From: Ruminiclostridium papyrosolvens C7
GTDB lineage: Bacteria > Bacillota > Clostridia > Acetivibrionales > DSM-1351
NCBI RefSeq assembly: GCF_000421965.1
Contig: NZ_ATAY01000017.1
Location: 19,030-83,029 of the forward strand
Length of the DNA: 64,000 nt
Reading direction: 5' to 3'
This document shows positions 30,001-37,360 of this stretch, piece by piece (within the stretch, counting starts at the first letter, position 1; the number at the start of each line of letters is the position of its first letter). The position numbers and the translations under genes were made by a program. Under the pieces are notes generated by a model. That model was not told the origin of the DNA. It made no database searches and was given only the letters and a program-made list of their open reading frames with translations.

Positions 30001-31671
30001 GTCAATTGGATTATCCGGATCAATAGGAACGTATGCACTGCCAGTTTTCAATATGGCCAAAACACCTATTATCATTTCTATTGAAGGATATAGCAATATG
30101 CCTATTTGGGAATCCGGAACAGTATTTACTTTTTTATTAATCAGCCTTGCTAATTGATTTACCCTTCTGTTCAGTTCAAGATATGTAATCTTTTTATTTC
30201 CATATTCCACCGCAATACAGTCAGGACTTTCCTCAACACGCTTTTCAAAAATCTCATGAATCAAAAGCCCATCATTATATATGCAATTTGTTTCATTGAA
30301 TAAATGTAAAATCTCTTCTCTCTCACCCTGAGTCAAAATGTTCAAAGAACCCAATGTGCCATCGCTTTTTTCTATCAATTCCCTTAATATCACTTCATAA
30401 TGCCCAACCAGATTTTGAATCGTCTTTGTATCATACAATTCACAGTTATATAGTAATTTAATATCCATAGCCGCTTCGGACAGATTCACTATTATTGTCA
30501 AATCGTAATTGGTTTTCTCAAAACTGGAGTACTCTTTAATCCGTAAAGGATTGTCATCGCTCATGAGTGATTGGTCAATCGGGTAATTTTCAATTACAAA
30601 TATTGATTGAAATAGCTCCTCTTCTCTATGCAGTCCACTATATCTCTTTATGTCAACTAGCGGTGTAGCTTCATATTCTTTTCTTTCCTGAAGGCTACAA
30701 CTTACATTTTTAATGTAGCTTAAAACATTTTCCTCTGAAGATGCTTTAATCCTTAAAGGAATTGTATTAATAAACAGTCCTACAGTATTTTCAATATTTT
30801 TTATATCAGCCGGTCTGACAGCTGTGGTGGTTCCAAAAGCTATATCCTCGTCGTTACAATAATTAAAAAGTAAGACTCCCCAGGCACTGTATAATAATGA
30901 TGCTGCTGTTAAATTATTAATTCTGGCAAAATCATATATTTTTTTTGTTAGCTCTTCCGGAATGGAGAATAAGTGACCTGCTACCTTTTTTTCACTTTCA
31001 GTATCGTTAATTGCTTTACGGTCTAAAATTGATTTTGAGGAATATTTTCTGAGATATTCACTCCAGAAATCTTGCTGCATCTTTTTATTATCTGCTCTAA
31101 GCCATTTTATGTACTCATGATATTTTTGCTTATTATTTAACCGGATTTCCTTATTAGCTACTAAAAGTTTATAGGCATTAAAAAAATCTCTTAAAATTAT
31201 ACCTGTACTCCAACCGTCATAGAGAATATGATGGTTGGTTATAATTATGTTATAAGATTTTTCAGTTAACCTGCATAAAGTCACTCTAAAGGGAACCTCA
31301 GATAAATCAAAAAAATCATTTCTGTCTTCATCAATAATCTTATCAAGTCTTTCTTCCTTGTCCACATACTCGGTCAAATCAAAAAAGCTTATTCTGGTTT
31401 CATTTCTTTTAAGAATTATCTGAACGGGATTTGTAAGATTATTCCACCTAAAAACAGTTCTCAGCATTTCGTTTGCATTTACAACCGCATCCCATGCCCT
31501 TTGAAATACTTCAATGTTTACTTCACCTTCAACCCTTAACCTCAATTGTTCTAAATAATAGCTACTCTTCTGATTAAGCAGATAATGAAATAGGATTCCC
31601 TCCTGTACAGGTGACAAAGAAAGAATATTCTCAATATTATTTTTATCAATTGTTTTTGGAAGTCCGTCCAT
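24007..31671 (-). CDS. Hybrid NRPS-PKS megasynthase: C-A(unassigned)-PCP-KS-AT(inactive)-KR-ACP
   Basis: 2554 aa. The N-terminus runs straight into SLSPVQEGILFH, a communication-type acceptor leading into a C domain (HHILYDG about 150), fitting DCL coupling to the D-Asn made by the 47322 protein. A domain: TSGSTGYPKG about 620, code residues D-V-T-N-F-A-I-Y, which I cannot match to a known amino acid. PCP: GGNSLNL about 1024. KS: TACSTSL Cys about 1260, EAHGTAT and NIGHLD His. The AT region is degenerate: the GxSxG block reads GDGEG about 1700 (Ser lost), GQG is absent and the region is short, so it needs a trans AT; the discrete AT at 32971-34209 is the obvious donor. KR: GGLGNIG about 2157 with TSSTSALLGG and AYSAAN. 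ACP: LGASSLD about 2468. The tail ends in a basic stretch then DDEED. An intrinsic terminator lies just upstream of this gene. Confidence 0.95.
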   Translation of the reverse strand: MDGLPKTIDKNNIENILSLSPVQEGILFHYLLNQKSSYYLEQLRLRVEGEVNIEVFQRAWDAVVNANEMLRTVFRWNNLTNPVQIILKRNETRISFFDLTEYVDKEERLDKIIDEDRNDFFDLSEVPFRVTLCRLTEKSYNIIITNHHILYDGWSTGIILRDFFNAYKLLVANKEIRLNNKQKYHEYIKWLRADNKKMQQDFWSEYLRKYSSKSILDRKAINDTESEKKVAGHLFSIPEELTKKIYDFARINNLTAASLLYSAWGVLLFNYCNDEDIAFGTTTAVRPADIKNIENTVGLFINTIPLRIKASSEENVLSYIKNVSCSLQERKEYEATPLVDIKRYSGLHREEELFQSIFVIENYPIDQSLMSDDNPLRIKEYSSFEKTNYDLTIIVNLSEAAMDIKLLYNCELYDTKTIQNLVGHYEVILRELIEKSDGTLGSLNILTQGEREEILHLFNETNCIYNDGLLIHEIFEKRVEESPDCIAVEYGNKKITYLELNRRVNQLARLINKKVNTVPDSQIGILLYPSIEMIIGVLAILKTGSAYVPIDPDNPIDRNKFIINDSKICALISTFEHSKKIDFDGQLIFIDKESADEEKSDNPERKPASGNLAYVIYTSGSTGYPKGVMVEHRSVVNILLDLEKRYPLKETDTYLLKTTFTFDVSVTELFGWFIGKGKLVILNKGEEKNPYKIIDAVEAYGVTHLNLVPSMFRYILESLSQTKENIRKLRSLKYIFAAGEALKPDLVKQFEELGTDIKLENIYGPTECTIYATKYSLKAHQNETMVPIGKPLSNIRCYIVDKQNRLQPVGVPGELCLSGVGLARGYLNRDELNKEKFVSNPFITEAESSNRYSAAFQKMYKTGDLARWLPDGNIECLGRNDFQVKIRGFRIELEEIENKLLKYEKIMEAVVIPKSDREGNVHLCAYFTSGEEVTDSEINNYLSDELPYYMLPSFFIRLDKMPLTQSGKIDRKLLPEWNNVRPNIETKYIEPQTEIQREIIEIWKEVLEIDTIGINDNFFDIGGNSLNLIRLNNKLITHFKKELPITTIFQFPTVRGLALSLADNTEKKLSSTETPGQAQENTTEAPETNDIAIIGMSVRLPNISDIYEYWNRLVNSTECISFFTEEETIKAGVSPKLARDSNYVKAQGVMNGIENFDADFFSYSPREAEVMDPQVRVFHEIIWEALEDSGYCPWSYEGSIGLFGSASPNLFWESLVVGSGKTKILGDFASEQLFNKDYMSTRVAYKFNLTGPVVSTYTACSTSLVSVALACQSLIRKECDISIAGSVTISPLPDKTGYLYQDGMVKSPDGHCRAFDIDGKGFVGGNGAAAVVLKRLDEAVKCKDNIIAVIKAAEINNDGINKAGYTAPSIEGQKKVIQAALKRTGISPESISYIEAHGTATPLGDSVEIEALKQAFNTPLKNYCGIGSVKSNIGHLDCTAGIAGLIKTALALKNKILPSTLNITAANPKLNLIDSPFYLVTEPTEWKSEEYPLRAGVSSLGLGGTNAHAILEEAPEVKKEQSPLTPELLMFSGKTKSALDNQILRVRKHLQANPNLDLNDVGYTLQTGRYHFSHRKAFICKDISDAIKNLENDCDLSGYVEGDKTLITFNFQSTDIIKIIRYIELYESEPVFKEALDQVIKRLELNLPSWFTDLVKNPAQRNYDTEYLNTNSVFVVFALQYALAKLLVYWGIVPDIARGDGEGGLISLLLAEAAPEDRLFPLIQLRLSMIDNMDKGIECSGTINDKFKELLWDIEFSEPVIQCFDIQYGRFISKEDFKNLTFWTRNSQTNTKAYSSEIETDGKHVFMDFGDGLNDEPDEGVVKLEMCFDKEIELHSHVFWLIGQAWLNGIKIIWNRFYNQKERKRVSLPTYPFEHQKYWIEGNPFTMELQKQDAEITKKTDISDWFYLPLWKQSAPSILNGTDNNKSTWLVFTNNIGFNNNLLKALKEKTEDVIKVTKGSDFNKVDDSEYTINVNHQEDYNNLLKELEKTGKLPSNILFLWGIDDDERINTLDLNSIYEELDTGFFSLVYISKALLKQSVTDKVRIIVATNNLHNINGAERINPAKSTVLGPCKVIPQEAPFIECKNIDICIPKDEVTERKLIKKVLVDIFDEKTETVVAYRNCIRYTQSYSPVRLTQDANRENSSFKNNGIYLITGGLGNIGLKLAEYLAEKYSAKLILTGKSEFPRRDKWEQWVDSHSGDEQISMKIQNLLYLEKQGAKILTYTCDVADQESMKGIVDEAERHFGHINGVIHAAATMRDSLFRTVEQLNKEDCIEQFIPKIHGLLTLHKVFKDRELDFLTVTSSTSALLGGLGFCAYSAANIFMDSFVNEFNRVASKEWLTVNWEGWRFSSDKTQFSFSTSMDELLMEPEQGVEAFERIMNNPGIGQVIISSGDFNKRVDRWIKLDSIKSAESFNDNGNSKKQRPNLKNSYVMPANKLEETIAKVFADFFGYDEVGIDDNFFDLGASSLDMIQITNNLRRQLNTNIPILKLFTFSTIRTLAGNLQNSNEDNATNEINQQRENQVAKGKNSLQARYNLRKQLKKKDMADDEED

Positions 31672-31734
31672 ATTATTTTCCCTTCTTAACTATTTTAATA
31701 GGAACAATTATCTGTTTAAGGTACAGAATTTAAC

Positions 31735-31763
31735 ATTAAATAAAGGATGCCTTAAAGGCATCC
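31735..31763 (-). terminator. Intrinsic terminator between the tailoring/extender operon and the megasynthase operon
   Basis: Read on the minus strand, a perfect 7-bp stem (GGATGCC / GGCATCC, 5-nt loop) is followed by TTTATTTAATG. It lies after the GNAT stop (31807) and before the megasynthase start (31671). This would separate two transcription units or attenuate readthrough into the megasynthases. Confidence 0.7.
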
Positions 31764-31806
31764 CAATTATTTAAATTAATGTTGTAAAGCTCTATTTCTA
31801 CCTGAC

Positions 31807-32949
31807 TTACAATTGTTTAAAAGCCTCATTATCTCTTAATGCATCAAAAGCCGAATCATTTAGCATATCTTTATTGGGTAATCCAAGCTCAAAGCCTTTT
31901 TTAAGTCTGTTAATACACTTATCTGCATTGCCTGATAAAGCATGTGCCCTGGCTGCCAGAAAATATGCCCAGCACACACTATCCCTGTTGCTAATCCTTG
32001 AACGTTTAAAATCATCATCATCGGCCTCAGCCAATAGCAGTGCTTTTTCTAATAGCTGTGCACCTTTTTCAAAATTACCTTCTTTGGTACTTACATCTCC
32101 CTGTACAAATAAATTGTCATAGCTGTTATACCAACCGAATAGAACAGGATATTTCTTAAATATTTTGAACCCTACTTTTTCCGCAAGAGCATATGAAGCC
32201 TCATTAGACTCGAAGCAGCTCCATCCTATTCTATCCATACCTTCACTCAGGCAATATTCTACACAGGCGGAGACTACCCTGGTTGCCAGTCCTTTTTCCC
32301 TGTAGTCCTCGTCTGTTTCAACACCAATCTCACAGTTACCGCCAAAAACATGATCAGCCATACACCAGCTTACAATATCCTTATCCTTTATAATGCAAAA
32401 TCCGAATCCGTTCTTAAGAAAATCCTCTTTCCCCGACCAACTCTCGGTAAAAGCCCATTGCTGAATTTCTTCAACATTATTCAAATCAGTGCTTTCCATC
32501 AATTCACTGTCAATTTTCCTGAGTTTGAAACCCTCCAGCATATCAAGGCTCAAAACTGAATCTCCGGCATAAAAGTTATAATACCTTCTATATGTTTTTC
32601 CCGGATATATATCCTTTAAAACAAATTCCAATTCCTTTTCCCATTCCGATGAATCATCATAAAAGAAAAAGTAATCTACTTCTTTACCTTCATTTTTTAT
32701 TTTGGGAAATATATCATTAATTATCAGTTTTGATAAACTCGAATTGAAATCCTGATTTTTCTCGTTGCCTCCCATATAAAAATGGTGGACTCCGTCAAAC
32801 ATACATGCAGTACTAGGGTTTTGCAAATCATCTACATATACATCCCCCTGAACTGTACCACTCAGTATTGCTTCAACTCCAAGATTGTATTCCAGTGTTT
32901 TGAATAGAGGTCTCACTTTTACATATTTGTCCGATTGTAATTTAAGCAT
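31807..32949 (-). CDS. GNAT N-acetyltransferase of the zwittermicin-resistance (ZmaR) type, probable self-resistance
   Basis: 380 aa. The N-terminal part has the lead-in typical of the GNAT_acetyltran family (GVEAILSGTVQGDVYVDD, about 24-42). The acetyl-CoA binding region is GVETDEDYREKGLATRV (about 204-220), followed by the usual Asn-rich helix (ESNEASYALAEKVGF). The C-terminal about 100 residues look like TPR-style helices. ZmaR, about the same length, acetylates zwittermicin A and gives self-resistance. Placement as the last gene before the terminator, within a cluster of zwittermicin-like logic, supports acetylation of a free amine on the product. Family is firm; the ZmaR-like substrate is inferred. 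It could alternatively be a tailoring acetyltransferase. Confidence 0.75.
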   Translation of the reverse strand: MLKLQSDKYVKVRPLFKTLEYNLGVEAILSGTVQGDVYVDDLQNPSTACMFDGVHHFYMGGNEKNQDFNSSLSKLIINDIFPKIKNEGKEVDYFFFYDDSSEWEKELEFVLKDIYPGKTYRRYYNFYAGDSVLSLDMLEGFKLRKIDSELMESTDLNNVEEIQQWAFTESWSGKEDFLKNGFGFCIIKDKDIVSWCMADHVFGGNCEIGVETDEDYREKGLATRVVSACVEYCLSEGMDRIGWSCFESNEASYALAEKVGFKIFKKYPVLFGWYNSYDNLFVQGDVSTKEGNFEKGAQLLEKALLLAEADDDDFKRSRISNRDSVCWAYFLAARAHALSGNADKCINRLKKGFELGLPNKDMLNDSAFDALRDNEAFKQL

Positions 32950-32970
32950 GAAATGCCTCCTTATTTTTAT

Positions 32971-34209
32971 CTAAATCTTTAATATTTTATTTTGAAAAAT
33001 TTGGTCCAATTTTTTTCTTCTTAAATCAATAGGCGCTCTCTTGGCTTCTAATACTGAAGCAACCATTTCAACAGCCCTAAATACCTGCTCTTTGTCAGGG
33101 TACAGATTTTTTTCTCTCAATTCCAAATATAGTGCTTCAATCTCTTTGTAAGGTATCACTACATCCTTTTGGTATGTATTTATGTCATGATTACAGTTTT
33201 TTGTACTTATGGCTATTTTAAGGCATCTGGCCAGTAGCTCCAATGCTTGCTCTTTGCCAATAACAACACTGTCTCTTAGTTGCCCTATTTGAGTGAATTC
33301 ATTAAAAGAAAATGCTTCAATAAGTGAAGTATTCTTTTTAATCAAAAATTTCAATACATCCTTAGGGCCTATTTCAATAGCTATTCTTACACCAGCATCA
33401 ACAAGATACGAAATTGATTGAGTCCACCTAATAGGTGATTCCAACTGTCTTGACAGATTTTCAACCACACTGTTCTCGTCGGTATATGGGAGAGCGTTGT
33501 AATTTGAAATTACGGGAAATCTAGGGGCATTAAATTTAAACTGTCTGAGCACTGATTTCATCTCTTCGGCGGCCCTATGCATTAAAGGGCTGTGAAAAGG
33601 GCCCGACATTTTTAGTGGAAAGACAATCGCACCTTTCTTCTCCAACTCTTGTGCAACTTTCAACATGCTTCTATTGTTCCCTGATATTGAACATTGGGTA
33701 GGTGTATCGTATGCCGATATATATACCCTATCGCTATCCCCCGAATTTTCTATACAAGTTTCCTCAACGATATTACTGTCTAAATTTATTACCCACATCA
33801 TTGTTCCATCGCAAGAGGAAATTGCTTCTTTGATAATGCGCCCACGCTGCTTTACTATTTCCACCGCATCAGAGAAATTTATTATTCCGCTGGCACATAG
33901 GGCTGAATATTCTCCAAGGCTATGCCCTAAACAATAATGAGGCAAAAAACCGAATTCTGTCTCAAATGTCCTGTATATCGCTAAACTGGCAACCAACAAT
34001 GCTTCTTGTGAGATCTCAATCTTATTCAACTCATCTTTCAAATCAGTAGAAAAACAAATTTCCTTTAGATTGATTTTCAGTATCTCACTTGCTTCTTCAA
34101 AAGTATTTCTGACAGCTTCGGAATTGTCATAGAAGCTTTTAACCATCATTGTATGCTGTGAACCAACGCCCGGAAAAACTAATGCAATCTTTGGCAAAAC
34201 ATTGTCCAT
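32971..34209 (-). CDS. Discrete (trans-acting) acyltransferase for special extender units
   Basis: 412 aa. An AT fold begins near residue 8 with LVFPGVGSQ and has the nucleophile motif GHSLGEYSA at about 91-99. GPFHSPLM near 200 is at the place of the GHSxG-partner His loop. EIGPKDVL follows near 287. A helical extension of about 100 residues completes the protein. It is 22 nt downstream of the GNAT start and next to the Ser adenylation and dehydrogenase genes. In zwittermicin (ZmaF) and colibactin (ClbG), a discrete AT moves amino- or hydroxymalonyl from a small ACP to the PKS. Here the dead AT domain at about residue 1700 of the 31671 megasynthase is a ready recipient. A malonyl-CoA transacylase role is possible but less likely in this context. 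Confidence 0.85.
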   Translation of the reverse strand: MDNVLPKIALVFPGVGSQHTMMVKSFYDNSEAVRNTFEEASEILKINLKEICFSTDLKDELNKIEISQEALLVASLAIYRTFETEFGFLPHYCLGHSLGEYSALCASGIINFSDAVEIVKQRGRIIKEAISSCDGTMMWVINLDSNIVEETCIENSGDSDRVYISAYDTPTQCSISGNNRSMLKVAQELEKKGAIVFPLKMSGPFHSPLMHRAAEEMKSVLRQFKFNAPRFPVISNYNALPYTDENSVVENLSRQLESPIRWTQSISYLVDAGVRIAIEIGPKDVLKFLIKKNTSLIEAFSFNEFTQIGQLRDSVVIGKEQALELLARCLKIAISTKNCNHDINTYQKDVVIPYKEIEALYLELREKNLYPDKEQVFRAVEMVASVLEAKRAPIDLRRKKLDQIFQNKILKI

Positions 34210-34245
34210 TTTAAATCTCCCAATAAATGTTTACTTATCTTAACA

Positions 34246-35826
34246 TCAATTATGAAGCAACAACGCTTTTCTGTCTATTTTTCCATTTTGTGTTAATGGA
34301 AATCTATTCAACATAACATACTGATTCGGAATCATATACTCAGGTAACTGAGTCTTTAAAAACTGCTTGATTTCTTTTGCAGTTAATTCCTCCCTGTCAG
34401 TAAGTATATATGCAGTCAAAATAGGATTAATCTGCTCCTGATTCTTTAAAACTACAACACATTGTTCAACATATTTATATTCACCAATCTTAGACTCAAT
34501 TTCTCCCAATTCAATCCGCAATCCTCTAATTTTAACCTGATTGTCCATTCTCCCAAGATATTCGATATTTCCGTCTGGTAAAAGACGTGCAAGATCTCCT
34601 GTTCTGTAAATTCTGTCCTCACCATTTATGGCAATACCTGAAAATTTCTCTTCTGTCAATTCAGGACGATTCAGGTATCCCCTTGCTACCCCATCACCTG
34701 CAATGCATAATTCACCGCTGCTCCCTACCGGCTGCAAATCAAATCCATTGATAATATAAATCCTTATATTATCAATGGGTTTTCCGATTGGTACTATATC
34801 ATTATTCACATCATTGCAGTCATAATAAGTTACGTCAACGGTTGCCTCGGTTGGCCCATATAAATTAGTCAGAAATGCATTACCGCTTTTACCAATTGTT
34901 TCATTAAACTTTTTAATATGTATGGGCAAGAGAGCTTCACCACTGCAAAATACCCGCTTCAAGCTTGATAGTTTTTTTACGTATTCCGTATCTTTAAGGT
35001 AATTTAAAAACGAATTAAACATGGAAGGTACGAAGTGGATTATTGTAACCTGTCTCTTTTCCACTTCCTCAATTATCCCTTGTGGAAATTTTTCATATCC
35101 GGGGCCCAACAGTGCCACCTTGGCACCTGTAATAGCCCACAAGAACAGCTCCCATACAGAAACATCAAATACAAAAGGTGTTTTGTGCAAAATAGTGTCA
35201 CTCTGAGTGAGGGGATATTTATTTTTCATCCAGTTAAGTCGGTTGACAACAGAACAATGCTCTACCATTACCCCTTTCGGGTTCCCAGTAGAACCTGAAG
35301 TATATATTACATAAATTAAATCAGATGGTTCTATTGAGTCGTTAGTATATTCAGGTAAAGAATAAATGGGTTCTTGCTCTAAATCTATAATTTTAGTGTT
35401 TATCCCTTGAAGCTTGTCTAAGAACCTGGTAGTGGTAAGCAAATATTCACTGTTACTATCCGAAATAATATACTCGATTCTTTTTACAGGAAGCTCTGGT
35501 GAAATTGGAAGGTAAGCTGCTCCGCTTTTTATTATGCCAAATATCCCAATAATCATCTCAATAGAGCGCTCCAGCATTATCCCTACTATTCTTCCTGTAC
35601 AAACTCCCTTGGTATGTAATAAATAGGCGACCTGACTTGACTTCTTATCCAGTTCTCCATACGTAAGACTTTTCTCACCGAAAATTACTGCCTTAGCGTC
35701 AGGATTCTTTTTCACCTGCTCCTGAAACAGTTTTATAACCGTTTTATCCTTCGGATAAACTGCTTTTGTATCATTAATATGCCGGTATAAAGTCTCGATA
35801 TCACATGTGTTACCCATATCTGTCAT
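34246..35826 (-). CDS. Stand-alone serine adenylation domain (aminomalonyl-ACP pathway)
   Basis: 526 aa, with AAGGAG before ATG. A full A domain is present: YTSGSTGNPKG, YGPTEATVD, YRTGDLA, GRMDNQVKIRG and the terminal NGKIDRKAL, with no carrier domain fused. The specificity residues read D-V-W-H-F-S-L-V-D, the same as the serine pocket of EntF. In the zwittermicin (ZmaJ) and colibactin (ClbH) pathways, a Ser-activating A domain charges a small ACP, and the seryl-ACP is then oxidised by a 3-hydroxyacyl dehydrogenase and an acyl dehydrogenase to aminomalonyl-ACP. Both dehydrogenases and two ACPs are directly upstream in the same operon, which makes this the best reading. Loading Ser on a megasynthase PCP is an alternative but unneeded, since those modules have their own A domains. 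Confidence 0.9.
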   Translation of the reverse strand: MTDMGNTCDIETLYRHINDTKAVYPKDKTVIKLFQEQVKKNPDAKAVIFGEKSLTYGELDKKSSQVAYLLHTKGVCTGRIVGIMLERSIEMIIGIFGIIKSGAAYLPISPELPVKRIEYIISDSNSEYLLTTTRFLDKLQGINTKIIDLEQEPIYSLPEYTNDSIEPSDLIYVIYTSGSTGNPKGVMVEHCSVVNRLNWMKNKYPLTQSDTILHKTPFVFDVSVWELFLWAITGAKVALLGPGYEKFPQGIIEEVEKRQVTIIHFVPSMFNSFLNYLKDTEYVKKLSSLKRVFCSGEALLPIHIKKFNETIGKSGNAFLTNLYGPTEATVDVTYYDCNDVNNDIVPIGKPIDNIRIYIINGFDLQPVGSSGELCIAGDGVARGYLNRPELTEEKFSGIAINGEDRIYRTGDLARLLPDGNIEYLGRMDNQVKIRGLRIELGEIESKIGEYKYVEQCVVVLKNQEQINPILTAYILTDREELTAKEIKQFLKTQLPEYMIPNQYVMLNRFPLTQNGKIDRKALLLHN

Positions 35827-35870
35827 ATGAATAATCTCCTTGAACCTTTACGGGTCTGGTACTTTTTTGC

Positions 35871-37031
35871 TTATTTTTTTTCTATTTTTCTGAATTTCTT
35901 AGTGAAGCTGTTACCTAATATCATTTCATGTATTTGAGTACTTCCTTCAATTATTTCCAACACCTTAGAGTCCCTATAGTATCTAGCCGTAGCATGATTT
36001 TCATTACAACCGGTGGCACCCATGATTTGAACAGCGTTATCAGCATGTCTGTGTGCAGCTCTTGTTGTAAAATATTTTGCAATCATGACTTTTTCTGCAT
36101 AGTTAGGGTTACTCATATCTTTTGCCTTGCAGGAATTAATGCACAAATGACTGGCAGCTTCGTAATCCACACCCATTTTGGTTATCATTTCTTTAATAGT
36201 ACTTTGGTCGATAAGTCTTGAATTAAAAGTCTTTCTCCGTAAAACATGATTACAACAGTAATTCAGGCACCCGCCTATTATTCCAAGGGCTGTGAAAGAC
36301 ACACTGACCCTCCCGTAATCCAAGGCATAAGGAGCAATGTGAGAAAATGCAAAACCCGGTTTTGCTATAATATTCTCCTTATCTACCTCACATTCATTAA
36401 ACTCAAGTACTGCCAAATAGCTGGCCTTGAATCCCAGCATATTTGTAATTGGTATTATTTCAAATCCCGGTGTATTCTTCTCAACAAAACATGCCACAGG
36501 TTTTCCGCTTTCATCATCCATCATTCCAAAGACAACAAATATATCCGCTAACCCGCCAAAGGTAATCCATCTCTTCTTTCCGTTTAGTATAATTTTATCG
36601 CCTTTAGGAGTAAATCTGGTTTTAATCCCTCTGATATCACTTCCGGCATCTGGCTCTGTTAATGCAAAAGCACCCAGTATTTCACCTTTACACATCCTAT
36701 ATAACCATTTGTTTTTTTGTTCCTCAGTTCCCCACTTCAAAAGAGTTTGCATTACCATAGTATGTACATTGAATAATCCGGCCAATGAAGTACTTGAACG
36801 AGCTATTGCTTCTGTAAAAATACCGTATGTAATACTATCCCATCCGTTACCGTTGAATTCTTCAGGTATGGTACATCCCAAATATCCTTGTTCTATACAT
36901 TTATTAACTATGTCCTTGGAAATTCGCTCTTCTCTCTCCCAATCACTTGCATATGGTTGAACATTACTTTCCGCAAAACTACAAAACTCATTATATTTAT
37001 CCTTCTGTTCATCTAAAAGTAATTCAATCAT
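35871..37031 (-). CDS. Acyl-ACP dehydrogenase (FkbI/ZmaI/ClbF type) for amino/hydroxymalonyl-ACP
   Basis: 386 aa, the usual acyl-CoA dehydrogenase length. Visible features are ALTEPDAGSDIRG (FAD/substrate loop, about 130-142), KRWITFGG, and near the C-terminus the block VLEIIEGSTQIHE, with the catalytic Glu of the family. Its ATG overlaps the stop of the upstream ACP (ATGA), so the two are translationally coupled. In methoxymalonyl-, hydroxymalonyl- and aminomalonyl-ACP pathways, the flavoenzyme oxidises the aldehyde-level ACP intermediate to the malonyl form. It is the only enzyme of this family seen here, although both a Ser route and an FkbH route are encoded; it may serve both. Confidence 0.88.
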   Translation of the reverse strand: MIELLLDEQKDKYNEFCSFAESNVQPYASDWEREERISKDIVNKCIEQGYLGCTIPEEFNGNGWDSITYGIFTEAIARSSTSLAGLFNVHTMVMQTLLKWGTEEQKNKWLYRMCKGEILGAFALTEPDAGSDIRGIKTRFTPKGDKIILNGKKRWITFGGLADIFVVFGMMDDESGKPVACFVEKNTPGFEIIPITNMLGFKASYLAVLEFNECEVDKENIIAKPGFAFSHIAPYALDYGRVSVSFTALGIIGGCLNYCCNHVLRRKTFNSRLIDQSTIKEMITKMGVDYEAASHLCINSCKAKDMSNPNYAEKVMIAKYFTTRAAHRHADNAVQIMGATGCNENHATARYYRDSKVLEIIEGSTQIHEMILGNSFTKKFRKIEKK

Positions 37032-37282
37032 ACATTGCCTCCATTTCGTTTGTTTTCAACAAACTTAACTATGTTATTCACACATTTAAAATTCTCCATA
37101 TCTAAATCATCCATTGTTACTTTTACTTCAAAGTTTTTTTCTAAAAAAGTCATCAGCTCTATAGCAAATAAAGAACTAACCAGTCCTTCCTCAAATATGT
37201 CTAAATTATAGTCAATACTATTTAAGTTAGTATTCATCATTATATACTCACTTATTTTTTCAGCATACACATTACTCCCCAT
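37028..37282 (-). CDS. Acyl carrier protein 2 (amino- or hydroxymalonyl carrier)
   Basis: 84 aa. The phosphopantetheine site is in EEGLVSSLFAIELMTFLE, in the place of the usual DSL motif. The SSLFA..L form is typical of small ACPs dedicated to methoxymalonyl, hydroxymalonyl or aminomalonyl units. It is paralogous to the ACP at 38264-38515. The stop overlaps the start of the acyl dehydrogenase. Being nearer to the acyl dehydrogenase and Ser-A gene, it is the better candidate for seryl/aminomalonyl-ACP, but position alone cannot decide which ACP carries which unit. Confidence 0.85.
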   Translation of the reverse strand: MGSNVYAEKISEYIMMNTNLNSIDYNLDIFEEGLVSSLFAIELMTFLEKNFEVKVTMDDLDMENFKCVNNIVKFVENKRNGGNV

Positions 37283-37360
37283 ATGTATTACCCTCCCCTC
37301 ATTTTACTTAAGGTATATCAACGACACTGAATCGCTGCTTTTTTATAACCATAGCAATAC

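Noticed and set aside
36427..36960. 177-codon open frame on the plus strand
   Set aside because: Antisense to the acyl-ACP dehydrogenase, which has full family motifs.
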